Shown: positions 24,390 through 36,296 of the stretch, in pieces
Numbering within the stretch: the stretch's first letter is position 1
Layout of the letters: every line of letters starts with the position of its first letter
Source of the DNA: Alisma plantago-aquatica
Lineage: Eukaryota; Streptophyta; Magnoliopsida; Alismatales; Alismataceae
Direction: 5' to 3'
Assembly (NCBI GenBank): GCA_963693085.1
Contig: OY856410.1
Location: forward strand, 1,330,038,804 to 1,330,102,803
DNA length: 64,000 nt
The notes under the pieces: model-generated
What the model saw: the letters and a program-made list of their open reading frames with translations, nothing else
Database searches by the model: none
Told to the model about the DNA's origin: nothing
Program-made: the position numbers and the translations under genes

Positions 24390-26640
24390 TACAACATGTC
24401 CACTATTTTTGTTAGGTTGATTGAAACTATTATGGAGGTTTTCATGGATGACTTCTCCATTTATGGATATTGTATTGACTCTTTCCTAACAAATTTGTCC
24501 CTTGTCCTAGAAAAGTGTGAAGTGGAAGACAATTTTGAATTGGGTAAACTATCACTTCATCGTTACATAAGGAATTGTCATGGGACATAGAGTTAGCAAT
24601 CAATAGATAGAAGTGGGTGGATCTAAGATTGAGGTTATCATCAAACTTCCCCCTCCAACTTCTGTCAAAGACATTAATTCCTTCCTTGGGCTTGTTGGAT
24701 TTTACCGATGATTCATCCTTGACTTTTCAAAAAATTTCCACGACTCTTACCAACCATTTCCAAAAGGATGCTCCCTTTGCTTTTAATCAGGCTTGCTTGA
24801 CCAACTTCCTTAGCATGAAGAATGCTCTCACTTCTACCCCCATCATATGTGTACCATATTGGTCTTTTCCTTTTGAAATCATGTGAAATGCCAATGATTA
24901 TGTTGTCAGTGTCATTCTTGGACATAGAATTGACTAGAAACATCATGTCATATACTATGCATCCAGAACCCTAGGTGGTTCTCAACGGAACCACACCATG
25001 ACTGAGGAGGAAACATTAGCCATTGTGTATGCCTTTGATAAGTTCTGATCTTACCTAGTTGGGTCCAAGGTGATTGTTTACATGAACCATGTCGCCATTC
25101 ATTACTTAATGACAAAAAAGGATGCTAAAGCTCACCTCATTTGCTAGATCCTTTTACCAGTAAGAGTTCGAATTGGAAAGCCTTGATAAAAAGGTTTTAA
25201 AAATGTTGTTGACCATTTTAACCGGCTTAGTTTGTGTGATGATGATGGAACTCAAATTAATGATTCCCTACCGAATGATAAATTACTTAATAATGAATCC
25301 CAATACCAATGGTTTTTCTACTATTTTAATTATCTTGTGGCATGGATCCTACACCCCAATTACAAAGGACATGCTAAAGAAATTTTTCTACATGATGTTT
25401 GGCTCTTTTATTAGGAAGACCTAAATTTTTTAAACTGTGTGCAAATGTACTTTATCGTAGCTGTGTTACTAAGGTGGAGGCTCATGATATCCTCAAACAA
25501 TGTAACTCTGGCCCTACTAGGGGGCACATGATCTGTCAAAAGACTTCTAGAAAGGTCCTCCAGTCAGGATTCTTTGGCCCACCTTGTTTAAAGATTCTTA
25601 TGAATTTGTCTTATCTTGTGAGTAATTTCGGAGGACATGAAATATTTATAAGAGATATCAAATGCCAATGACTTCCTTGAAGAGATTTTTGATGTTTGGG
25701 GAAGGAATTATATGGGGCCCTTTCCTTTTCTTGTGGGTATTTCTATATCCTGGTGGTTGTGAATTATGTTTCAAAATGGGTAGATGCCATCCCCACCGAA
25801 ACCAATGACTGCAAATTTGTTATGATACTTTTCAAAGATGCCATCTTACCTAGGTTTGGGGTTTCTTGAACCATGATTTCTGACGGGGGATCACAATTTT
25901 TGTATAAAATATGTAAATCTTTGCTTATACGATATGGTGTCCACCACAAGGTCACCTCACCTTACCACCCTTAGACTAGTGGACAAGTCAAGGTTTTAAA
26001 TCATTAAATCAAATCCATTCTAGAAGAAATTGTCAATTGTACTAGGAATGATTGGGCCTTGAATATCAATGATGTCTTATGGGAATATAAAACTACTTAT
26101 AACCCCCTAGGCCCCCCTCCCTTCTGGTTGATCTACGGAAAATCATGCCATATCCCTATAGAAAAGGAACACAAGGCCAATTATGCTATCAAAACTCCTA
26201 ATTTTGACCATTCTATAATAGGTGAAAACCATTTCCTTCAATTGTAAGAATTAGAAGAACATAGGATGACAACCTATGAAAATGCTTGAATTTACAAGGA
26301 CATAACCAAATTATGGCATGATGGCCATATTATACAGAAAGATATTTGAGAGGGTGACCAGGTCCTAGTATACAATTTTAGGTTGAGGCTATTCCCATGA
26401 AAACCCAAATCTATATGGTATAGACCCTATGTTGTCAAGTGTGCCTATCCACATGGCACTTTTCTTCTTTGGGATAAATGGAAGGGGAAAATTTTAGTGA
26501 ACATAGGTTTAAGTGGTACATCACCATTAAGGATTTCATGGTATATGGAGCACATCACATTCCTATTCATAAAGGTATAGAATTAAGAAATCCTCCACCA
26601 TCACCCAATCCCAAGCTAGAATTGGCTCTGTGAACACACA
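24390..26640 (+). pseudogene. E5 pol, RT C-terminus, RNase H and integrase (decayed)
   Basis: Resumes the E5 pol. The RT catalytic motif reads VFMDDFS at 24438-24458, with FMDD intact (24441-24452). RNase H and its TDH-equivalent region are recognisable but frameshifted around 24880-25110. The integrase zinc-finger region spans about 25440-25670, with CNSGPTRGHM and a ...LSCE-type end. The DDE core lies near 25700-26000: the first catalytic region is scrambled and SDGGSQF is recognisable at about 25878. The C-terminal LIYGKSCHIPIE segment is at 26130. More than a dozen stops and frameshifts; aligns throughout to E2 34000-36195. Confidence 0.85.
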
Positions 26641-26672
26641 CGCCAGACCTTCAACATAAAAGTGGGTGTTCC

Positions 26673-26688
26673 TTGGGAGGCAATCCAA
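26673..26688 (+). other. Post-pol hairpin, E5
   Basis: TTGGG-AGGCAA-TCCAA, five pairs including one G-U. It lies just beyond the end of pol. The same loop with different arms occurs in E2 (36279) and, split by an insertion, in E4. Confidence 0.6.
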
Positions 26689-27789
26689 TATCTCTTTTTG
26701 TGCCACTTTATTTTCCTTTATATTTTTTTGACCCTTACTCTGTTTTTGGTTTCTTGATCAATAGTTTAAAAAAATGAGTCGATCAGTTGGACACCCAACT
26801 AGCCAACTCAGTTTGGCATTTGATTTGAAATTTCAAATATTTCAGTTGCCCTCCCAAGATGTGCAAATTGGACGATTCATGTTGAAGTTTGATCGAATCA
26901 TGACTCAAAAGGGTGATTTTATTCAACACTTGACTCGAGGACCAAACTCTTCACATCCTCACCCATGATGTAGGAATTAGGTGACTCACACTATGAGTCG
27001 AATGAGTCATGAATAGGGAATGTGCTATAAAAACTACACCCAGGAAGGGGGTTGGCTAAGACACCACAAACCCGATCATTCCTATCTTCCCAGAAGTTCA
27101 CCTCTCTAATGATCAAATGATCCATCATAGAAGCAACCTCTCTCTCCCTGGACAAGCTGAGTGACCTATTGCCAACTCATTCCCCTCACCATATCCTTCC
27201 TTCCACCACCATAGAGGAAAGCCTCACCCCTTTTTTGTCAACCCATCAGTGAGCCGAGCACCTCATGTCACCTACTTTTCACTCGTTCCTTTCCCTCTTT
27301 CTTCCTGATCACTGACAAAGTACACCAACTCCTCTCACTAGGTGAATCAAGTGGCACATTGTATTAACTGGGTGATTTACAACACCATAACATCAACCTT
27401 CACCTTCTAAGTTGAGCATTTTACTCACTGGGTCAGGAGATTCACTGATGACATCAACATCTTTTGACAACCCTGAGTCAACCCTTTTACTTCATTAGGT
27501 GGATAATTTACACAACATCAGAACAAATTCACACTCTATGAGTTGAGAGTTATACGTTCTAAGTCAAGAGACCAAAGGGATCCTTAGCGCTAGAACATCA
27601 ACATCTCCAAGACTAAGTGAAGCATTTTGCCTTCCGAGTCGAGTGATCAAAGGGCTCCTCAGTGCCTGAACATCAACATCGTAAGCTTGAGTCAAGTGAC
27701 TCATACTCCAAGTCAACCAACTTAGACTCTAAGACAAGCAATTCATAACTCATTACAACACCATCATGCCTTAGGAAGGCTCCCATGGT
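26689..27789 (+). promoter_or_regulatory. E5 pol-to-extra-ORF spacer with TATA box and GAGTCGA/GAGTCAA array
   Basis: Non-coding spacer between pol and the extra ORF. Words of the form GAGTCGA, GAGTCAA and AAGTCAA recur many times from 26774 to 27760. A TATA box (GCTATAAAAACTAC, core 27026-27033) lies inside the array, about 760 nt before the extra ORF. The analogous spacers of E2 and E4 have the same plan with other words. Internal promoter function is inference. Confidence 0.55.
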
Positions 27790-29215
27790 GACTTCCTCAA
27801 CCATTTCTACAAGGGTAACTTCATTACCAAGAAAAGATTCCCCTGTGAGAACCCTCAACCGGTGAGCTCCTAGGCCGGAATCCAGATATGGGAACCTACA
27901 TACAAGTCATCAATTGACATTGTTGAAGAGATGCTCACAGACCTTGAGGAAGAGGATGAGCTCCTCTATGAGGTAGAGGCTCACCAAGATCCCCACCATG
28001 ACCCTGATCTGCACCCATCACGTATTGCCCCTTTCCTGGGAAACTCCATCCAGCTCATTAACAACGACTACGAGGCACTTTTCCCATGTTGTACTGAATC
28101 AATGTCACTCATAACATATGGGCTTCTGGCGAGGCTCTCACCACACTAGGCATCTGAAACTCAGTCGACCAGATCATGTACAAAAGCCACATCCTTCAGT
28201 TCCCCTAATGGATCCTCTGTGTGTTTAGCTATTTGACTCTAGAGTTCATGATCACATTCTACCATCTTCATTGTTAATGGGGGGATCTAGTTGTATGTTC
28301 TATATGTTTGGGGAGGATATAGAAGTTTGCACTAGGCAGATTACCTCCCTCATCTTTGATTTTAGAGATAATTCTTGGTTTACATGATTCAGGGTGCGCT
28401 CTCATTCCTCTTATCATGATATATATAATCTGGAAAAAATTTGGGCTTACATTATTGACCTTCCTCCCACTTGGACAAGGGACCCAAATACTGTTCCATA
28501 CATAATCTGGTTGTTCTCTACCTTCTCTGGATCCTCTCGTACACCATGTACAGTAGGTTAGACACTTAGGGCACCGTCACACAACCAAATATCTATACCA
28601 TGTGGTGCCTTCTTCATGATGAGACAAACAACTGGGGAGGTACCATCCTAGGTCAGGTCAGCACTTCGGTCAGTCATAGTACTATGTCAGCCTTCAACAT
28701 CGGTCATCTCCTCATTGCCATTGCAATATTCTTAGGATTCAACATTTGATTGACATTCCTTATTTGAAGGGAAGCCAAAACCTTTGCTGTGGTCCCCAGT
28801 AAAATGTCCATTGTCTTGTATTCAAGGACACCTTTGTCCACTTCAAGCTTCCCTGACATGCTAGGTTCCCAACTGCAGACCTTACTCATAACATGTCAAA
28901 CATACCAATGCTTATCCATCAATTCAATCTTGAGAACCCCATTCCATAGGGAACCATCTGTGAGCCCTCTATCCATCGACAGAGTACCTCCAAGTAGGTA
29001 AATAATGATGAGTCCAACCCTCCTCATCCTATACACTGCACCACGAGGCACATTGGAGATGATACTCGCATTGACAATCCATATTGCTTCTATGAAATCC
29101 AAGAGCAGCTAGACCAGATTTAGTGTGAGCGCCAGATGCGTGCTATTTCAACACATCTTTTCTGTGAATTATTAAGCTTGTCACATAGAAATACTCCATT
29201 CATCTCTTGAAAATT
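27790..29215 (+). pseudogene. E5 extra ORF after pol, ATHILA ORF-like (decayed)
   Basis: Its position after pol is that of the Athila third ORF (env-like or ATHILA-type). The N-terminus near 27790 reads HFYKG, like HFHKGKGK in E2. An acidic motif VEEMLTDLEEEDELL at 27925 matches VEEMLHDIDEADELL in E2, followed by PSRIAPFLG. Further on are a LTLEFMITFYH motif (about 28235) and a LHDETNNWGG segment (28605), typical of the ATHILA family. A coiled-coil-like EQLDQI...ERQMRAIS end runs to about 29215. Many stops. The function of this ORF class is unknown; I see no signal peptide or clear membrane segment. Confidence 0.7.
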
Positions 29216-29279
29216 GCACAAACTGATATTTTCTCATTTTTTATCACAAATCTGACAATCATATGCATTTTATTGCAGT

Positions 29280-30724
29280 TTCAGGACCTGAACCGAGCGT
29301 CTCACCTGATTAACCGATCGTCTCACCTCATCAACCCGATTGTCTGACAAAGTGAAATGCTCGATTTGCCTTCAAGCGTCGATCACTACTCTCATCAGAC
29401 GACTGCTGAGATCGCCCGATTCCTAAACCAAATGCTCGGCTGATGCCCTATTGATGAGAAGAAAAGACACCGAGTGGTTTCGACTATGCCGCCACCTTAA
29501 TTAGGGTTGGCAGCCGATCGATTAGCTGCCGCACTCCAGCATCTTCCAGCCGATCGGTACGTTTCTAAACCGGTCGGTTGGCAGCGCGCAGACAGTAAAA
29601 TCCCAGCCGCCAGTCTAAAAAAACCCTTCAACCTAATTGTAAAAGTGCCTCCTTCCTCTCCTATAAAAGGAGGGGCACTTCCTACTCCTTAGGGCATCTG
29701 GGATTTCTCTTGTATTGGGATTCTGAAGCCTTTATTCTTGTAATCATCTTCTTATTCTGCAATAAAGTAGATTTTATTTCAATCATTGTTCTTTCATACT
29801 TGGTTCTTGTCTCTTCATTCCGCTTTAGTCTTCATTTTCTTTCTCCGTTCTCTTATTCTGGAGCAAGGAACTAAGAACTAAGCCATTTCATTGTCTCTAG
29901 CATAAGGATTAACCTCCTGCTTTTGGGCTAGACTATGGCTTCAGAACTTTCTTCCTCCGTCTCTCCCTTCGCCATGAGTGAGTATACTTCTATCGATTCA
30001 AGGGGAATAACCCCTTAGCCATGGTTTTAATGACTTCTTTTTAAATGACTAGATGGTAATCGATTTTAATTAATGGTTGATCTTCGGATCCCACGTTAAT
30101 TTGGATGGAAATGACCATGGAAATCCGGATTTAGAACAATAAAATTGATTACATAGACGTTTTGATATGACCGTGGATTTTTGTCTTTTAGGATGATAAA
30201 CTAGGAAGCATGAGCACCAAGACCAATGGGCTCATGTGGAGTTTATCTCTTGTGAGTTTTTAAATTCGCAAACCTTCATCGAATCATCGCTTAAGAATTA
30301 GTTGTTATCGCCTAGGCTAAGGTGGTGAAAACCCCTACGAGCCTCGATTTCCATCTCTTGCTTTAATCACCACATACTTTTGCTTTCTTTAATTCCTAGT
30401 CTTTTCATTCATATAGTTTTTCTTGTGCTAACAATAATCTTAAAATTTCCTTGTGCTTTTTTATTCCTGTCAAGTGCATTTTCTTTCTTGCATTAGTGTA
30501 ATCAATCAAACCCCCCACTTGACTTTTACTTTCTGTTCCAAATCTAAAAAAAAATACCAAAAACAAATAACAAGTTCTTCAAACTTTGGGTTCTAAGAAC
30601 AATCTCTAAAAAGTTGTCCTGTGGGATCGACCCTTCTATACTACCCTTAAAACCGGAAGTAAAAAAGGTTTAAACTCTAGGATTAACCATCTTAGTGATT
30701 GATATTGCAAAGCGACGTTTATCA
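29280..30724 (+). repeat. E2 5' LTR (left edge uncertain)
   Basis: The LTR abuts the E2 primer site; the right edge ends TCA at 30724. U3 carries CCGATCG-type words (29310-29580). A TATA box CCTATAAAAGG has its core at 29662-29669, and a polyadenylation signal AATAAA is at 29761-29766, about 100 bp further, so U3, R and U5 order is visible. The left edge lies somewhere between 29216 and 29340. The matching 3' LTR is missing because the element is truncated at about 37390. The same CCGATCG word fills the E2 spacer, tying this LTR to E2 rather than E5. Confidence 0.75.
29662..29669 (+). promoter_or_regulatory. E2 LTR TATA box
   Basis: CCTATAAAAGGAGG, a consensus plant TATA. Transcription would be expected about 30 bp downstream, before the AATAAA at 29761. 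Confidence 0.75.
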
Positions 30725-30727
30725 ATT

Positions 30728-30745
30728 TGGCGTCGTTGCCGGGGA
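30728..30745 (+). other. E2 primer-binding site
   Basis: TGGCGTCGTTGCCGGGGA, three bases from the LTR end. This is the primer-site type typical of Athila-lineage elements, with one apparent substitution (GCC to GTC). Confidence 0.85.
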
Positions 30746-30899
30746 CAACATATTGTTTTCTCGAACCCCAAAAATCTTTTGCAAAACTTTTTTTTATTTT
30801 TTTATGCCTTCTGAGTAACATTCCGGAAGTGTACTCCTCTTTCTACCGAGTTTTGATTGCGGCAGTATGTTTTTTCTGCGCACAAATTAACTGCTTTAG

Positions 30900-32570
30900 T
30901 TGTGCATGCGACGCCCGAACGCCGATTTTCAACCTTTTGATCCGGAAATAGAAAGGACTTTTCATCGTCTGAACCGTCAAAATCTAGTGATAATGAATGA
31001 AAAAGAAGTCACCCGTAGGATCGACCAAACTCTCGCAGCTCAAAGAGAGCTCATCCAAGCCGAACAAGTGGAAAGAGAAGCCACTTTGTGAGCAGCCTTT
31101 AGGGCCGAATAAGAAATCATAGAAGCCGATAGGAGGGAAGCCGAAAGGAAAAAACAATTAAAAGACTTTTCTGTTCCCAAAACGACCTATGCACAACATC
31201 TGGTTATACCCCCCGATATTATTGCTCCATAATTCGAAATCCAAACACAATGGATCACCATGATGCAAGCCAACCCCTTCTCACGTAACAATGGGGAAAG
31301 TTGTCAAGATCATCTTCAAAGGTTCATTGACCTTTGCTCCTTGAACAAACTCCCAGGTGTCTCTGAAGATGCCATCCGCCTTAGGTTGTTTAAGTATTCC
31401 CTCTCCGGCCAAGCTAGTATCTGGTGCAACACCATGGAGGGCAAAGAACATGTCACAACTTGGGAAGTTTTACAAAGCAAATTCCTTGAGAAATTTTACC
31501 CCCCGTCTCTCACCTATGAACTTAGGGGTCAAATAACTCATTTTTCTATGTCCCCAGGAGAATCTTTAGGTGAAGCTAGGAAAAGGTTCAAAGACTTACT
31601 TAGGAAGTGCCCCCACCATGATATCTTCCAAGCCCAACTCATAGAGATTTTCTATCGTGGTGTTGATGATGATACCAAGTTCTTTCTCGATTCCTCATCT
31701 GGAGGAAATTTCATGCATCAAAGTTTGACTAGCACGTGGGAAGTAGTCAAACGGGCTTCCGAAACAAGGGCTAGAAGAAGGATTGGCAGAATCCTTAAGG
31801 TAACCAAGGCATAAGTTAATAATGATATCCAAAGCATAGCGGAAAGCCTAAAATTAATTGCCTTAAAACAAGATCGGTTAGTGTCATCCTTGGTCACCCT
31901 TAGGGAGTCACCCCAACAACTAAAAGCCATGGATTCCCTTTGTGGTATTTGCCAAGGATACGACCATACCACCCTCCACTGTCAATATCTCTACAACATG
32001 CCCATGCAACCTGAAGTAGGACAACAACCAGAAGACCTCAACTCGATTCATACAATACCAGGCCAAAGTTACTAAAATCCCAACCAACCTAGAAACCACC
32101 CTAGTTTTCAATACGGGAACCCTTCAGGTGATGAGAACTCTAACCAACTTCAACAAAGGCCTCCCTACCCTCAAGGTAACAATCGTCCACCACCTGGATT
32201 CTCATACAACAATCAAAGAAATTTTGGAAATCAAGGATATTACCAAAATCGACAACACTACCAACAATTTCAAAACTTAAACCTTCCACCCCAAAATCTA
32301 AACCAACCTCAACCTCCCCATCCACCTCAAAATGCCTTCCTCCTCCCACAAGTCATCCTAGCCTGGAAAACATAGAACAAACCCTCGTGGCCATACAAGC
32401 CCATCAAAAGGAAACTGACGCACAATTGGCATGTCTGTTTGCCCAACAAAAACCTCCTGCTGGGACTTTCGCAGGGCAGCCTGAAAACAACCCCAAACAT
32501 CCTGAACAACTCAAGGTTGTCTCTACTCATTCGGGAAAGGTGCACGCCCTTCCCCCTCCAAAAAAATCTT
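30900..32570 (+). pseudogene. E2 gag
   Basis: Capsid and nucleocapsid precursor. Translation starts near 30900-30906 (MRRPNADFQPFDPEIERTF). A Glu/Arg-rich N-terminal helix follows, then the capsid domain in an open frame at 31260-31814 with blocks AIRLRLFKYSLSGQAS and FLEKFYPPSLTYELRG. Stops at about 31089, 31231 and 31812 interrupt it. A zinc-knuckle remnant CGICQGYDHTTLHC lies near 31939. A Gln/Asn/Pro-rich C-terminal region follows, with a frameshift near 32370 before QKPPAGTFAGQPE. The gag-pro linker has the VVSTHSGK motif, equal to the TTRSGK motif of the lineage. Confidence 0.87.
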
Positions 32571-33560
32571 GAGACCCACCTCTAGAATTCGAGGATGAGG
32601 ACATGGTAGTTGTCGAACCTGAAGCTACAACCAAACCATCCATCCCTGAAACCCCTCAAGTAGAAGATGAAGAACCAATCTACAAACCCTAACCTCCCTA
32701 TCAATCCCACCTCAAACAAACAAGACTTGATGCCCGCTTCATGAAATTTAGGGATGCTATGAAAAAAATACATGTCGACATTCCCTTCCTTGATGCTTTG
32801 GTTTACATGCCCGCCTGGTCCAAGTACATGAAATCTCTCTTGACTAGGAAGTATGTCACTAAGGAATATGAGACTGTTAAACTTGCTAGGACCACTTCAG
32901 ACATTATCCTAAGTAAGATGCCAAAAAAATAGAAGGATCCAGGTTCTTTTGGAATAGGATGCTACTTACGTGACAATGCTTGTAGAAAAGGCCTAGCAGA
33001 TTTAGGAGCCAGTATATCCATCATGCCATATAGTCTTTGTAAAAGACTAGGATTCAATGACATGTTGCCCACAACCATGACCATCCAACTGGCAGACTCA
33101 TCCACAACTAAACCCATGGGAATCATAGAAGACATTCTGGTTAAAGTTGGAAATGATGCATACGTCCCTTGTGATTTTGGGATCATGAATATCAAGGAAG
33201 ATTTACGCTACCCTCTCATTTTCGGACGTCCCTTCTTAGCCACTTCTCGTGCCTTAATTGATGTTGAGGCTGGTACCATTTTGTTAAGGCTAGGGAAGCA
33301 AACCCTAGAGTTCAGGGTATTTGAAAGCATGTGGGGACCTAGTCTTGAGGAAGAAGTTTACCTCCTGGATTGCATTGATGAATTATCCCAACTAAGGCAA
33401 GAATAGGAATTAGTTGATGACCCCCTATGCACCACCCTTACTATCCCCGCCGAATGTGATTTTGACAATGAATCATCAAATCAACTCAAGATTCATTTGG
33501 ATAACTTTGAGGTGATTTTGACCAAAAACCTTCTCGTGATCCACAATGAAAACTCAACCC
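32571..33560 (+). pseudogene. E2 aspartic protease with flanking linkers
   Basis: An N-terminal linker (LDARFMKFRDAMKKIHVDIP) leads to the retropepsin domain. The active-site loop ADLGASIS at 32996-33019 keeps the catalytic Asp. The CKRLGFNDMLPTTMTIQLAD and IFGRPFLATSRALID segments follow in an open frame to 33403. One stop after MPKK at about 32930 and one at 33404 interrupt an otherwise readable frame. An acidic linker leads into RT. The E3 copy has the same domain order. Confidence 0.87.
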
Positions 33561-34840
33561 AAATATGAAGGAAGTAGTCCGTCTAGAGGTGATCAAACTT
33601 TTGACTACAGGAATAATCTATCCCATCTCTGACTCCCCATAGGTTAGCCCAGTTCAAGTTGTTCCCAAAAAGGGAGGGACTACTGTCATTCATAATGAGA
33701 AGAATGAACTCATTCCCACTTGCACAGTCACGGGATGGAGAATGTGCATTGACTACAGGAAGCTAAACAAAGCAACTAGAAAATATCACTTCCCCCTTCC
33801 CTTCCTAGATCAAGTTCTTGAATGTTTAGCCCATCAACAATACTTTTTTTTATCTAGATGGCTACTCAGATTTTTATAAGATTCCCATTCATCCGAAAGA
33901 TCAAGAGAAAACCACTTTCATATGCCCTTTGGTACATATACCTTTAGACGAATGCCCTTTGGTTTGTGTAATGCACCAACCACCTTTCAAAGATGTATGT
34001 CTGCTATTTTTTCAGGGTTAACTGAAAGTGTCCTGGAAGTGTTCATGGATGATTTCTCTGTCTATGGAGACAATTTTGATTCCTGCCTTCAAAACCTCTC
34101 CCTTTTCCTTGATAGATGTATTGAATCACACTTAGTCCTTAATTGGGAGAAGTGTCACTTCATGGTCAAGGAGGGTATTTTTCTAGGCCATAAGGTGAGC
34201 AAGCATGGCATTGAAGTAGACCAAGCTAAGATTGAGTTCATCACCAACCTGCCTCCCCCAACCTCAGTCAAAGACATCCGAGCCTTCTTAGGACATGTCA
34301 GTTTCTATCGGCGATTCATCCATGATTTTTCCAAAATCACAAAACCTCTCACCAATCTTCTTTAAAAGGAGGTGCCTTTCTATTTCGTTACGACATGCAT
34401 GGAGAGCTTTCTATGTTTCAAAAAGGCTCTCACCACCACTCCTATCATCTGTGCTCCTAACTGGGCCTTACCTTTTTAAATCATGTGTGATGCTAGCGAT
34501 TTTGCTGTAGGTGCCATTTTAGGACAGCGAATTGACAAAAAACACCATGTCATTTATTATGCATCCAAGACCTTAGATGTGGCTCAGTGAAATTACACCG
34601 TAACTGAAAAAGAAATGCTAGCCATTGTCTATGCATTCGATAAATTTCGCTCATATCTTGTTGGTTCAAAGGTAGTTGTTTACACGGATCATGCAGCCAT
34701 TCACTACCTCAGGACCAAGAAAGATGCCAAGCCTAGACTCATAAGATGGATTTTGTTATTGCAGGAATTTGATCTAGAAATCCTAGACAAAAAGGGATCT
34801 GAAAATGTCGTGGCTGACCACCTCTGTAGACTTAGCTATA
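33561..34840 (+). pseudogene. E2 reverse transcriptase and RNase H
   Basis: RT N-terminal blocks (VVPKKGGTTV, CIDYRKLNKATR) are followed by a frameshift at the T-run near 33846. RT then stays open from 33922, with RMPFGLCNAPTTFQRC and the catalytic FMDD at 34042-34053, then FLGHKVSKHGIEVD and FYRRFIHDFSKITKPL. A stop and frameshift around 34365-34480 precede RNase H, which shows CDASDFAVGAILGQR (about 34486), [19 protein letters not shown] and TDHAAI (34687). Catalytic Asp residues remain in both domains, so decay is by stops and frameshifts rather than active-site loss. Confidence 0.9.
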
Positions 34841-36195
34841 GCCCCATTGATGAAAATCCGATAAATGAATCCTTACCCGATGACCAATTTCTAAAGGTAT
34901 ACTCCCAATTTCCTTGGTTTGCTGATTTTGTAAACTATTTAGATGCAGGTGTATTTCACCCCGAGTGTATGGGACACTCTAAAGCTAAATTTTTACATGA
35001 TGTGAAAAATTATTATTGGGATGAACCTGATTTGTTTCGTTTTTGTGCCGATGGCTTATATCGTTGTTGTGTATCCCACGAAGAAAGCATCACCATTTTG
35101 GAACAATGTCACTCTGGCCCCTATGGTGGTCACATGAGTTCCCAAAAAATGACTAGAAAAGTCCTACAATGCGGATTCTTTTGGCCCACCATCTTCAAAG
35201 ACTCATATGATTATGTGCTTTCATGTGACCAATGTCCAAGGACGGGTAATATTTCCAAGCGTGACCAAATGCCTCTCACCTCTTGGTAGGAATTAGAGAT
35301 TTTTGATGTCTAGGGAATCAACTATATGGGCCCATTTCCTTCTTCTTATGGGTTTGCTTACATTTTAGTTGCATTCGATTACGTGTCAAAGTGGGTTGAA
35401 GCCATACCCACTAAAACATGTGACTCTAAACCCGTTAAGAATCTTTTTAAAGATATCATTTTTCCTAGATTTGGTGTCCCTCGAACCGTCATTTCTGACG
35501 GGGGATCCCATTTTTTGGAGAAAAGTTTTGCGGCTCTTTTGAAAAAATATGGGGTTTATCACAAAGTCGCCACTCCTTACCATCCTCAGACCAGTGGGCA
35601 GGTAGAAGTATCCAACAGACAAATAAAATCAATTTTAGAAAAAACTGTTGGACGCACTAGGAAAGATTGGGCATTTAAAATCAATGACGCTCTGTGGGCA
35701 TATCATACTGCCTACAAAACACCCATTGGCACCACCCCTTTCAGACTGATCTACGGTATGTCATGTCACTTACCAATAGAGCTAGAGCACAAAGCAAGCT
35801 GGGCCATCAAAACTTTGAATTTTGACCTTTCCATGGCTGGAGAGAAACGTTTCCTCCAAATAAATGAGCTTGATGAACTTAGGATGAGTGCCTACGAAAA
35901 TGCAAGAATCTACAAAGACCGAACCAAAATGTGGCATGATGGTCATATTAAGCGCAAAGATATTAGAGAAGGGGATCAAATTTTAGTTTTAATTCAAGAT
36001 TATGACTTTTTCCTAGAAAACGCAAGTCAAGGTGGTATGGCCCCTACATTGTAAAATGTGCTTACCCACATGGTGCCTTTCTCCTATGGGATAAAGTTCT
36101 GGGCGAGTTTAAGGTCAATGGGCACCGTCTTAAAAGATATATCACCACTGAAGATGTTGTCACTTCAGATTCAACCAAATTTCCACCCTTGTAGG
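34841..36195 (+). pseudogene. E2 integrase
   Basis: The zinc-binding HHCC domain is visible at about 35085-35250 ([10 protein letters not shown] ... [10 protein letters not shown]). The DDE core begins at about 35300, where the first block reads [16 protein letters not shown]: the normally conserved Trp is a stop and the first catalytic Asp of GID is Asn. The second Asp (ISDGGSHF, 35490) and the Glu ([14 protein letters not shown], 35583) are kept. The C-terminal domain runs to [15 protein letters not shown] and a stop at about 36195. With one catalytic Asp lost this integrase would be dead even without the stops. The protein normally inserts cDNA into the genome in the nucleus. Confidence 0.9.
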
Positions 36196-36278
36196 ATCTG
36201 AACCTCACTGACCCTTCAACTCCACCAGATTCCAATTAATCTGATCTTTGTCGAGCCATGACGTAAAATAAGGCGCTA

Positions 36279-36296
36279 GTTTGGAGGCAGCCAAAC
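36279..36296 (+). other. Post-pol hairpin, E2
   Basis: GTTTGG-AGGCAG-CCAAAC is a perfect 6-bp stem with a 6-nt loop, 84 nt after the pol stop. It is the counterpart of the E4 and E5 hairpins with the same loop type but other arms. Confidence 0.65.

Noticed and set aside
31260..36054. Integrated plant pararetrovirus (caulimovirid)
   Set aside because: An integrase with HHCC zinc finger and DDE-type core follows RNase H, and LTRs with TSD-type ends are present. Caulimovirids lack integrase and LTRs.
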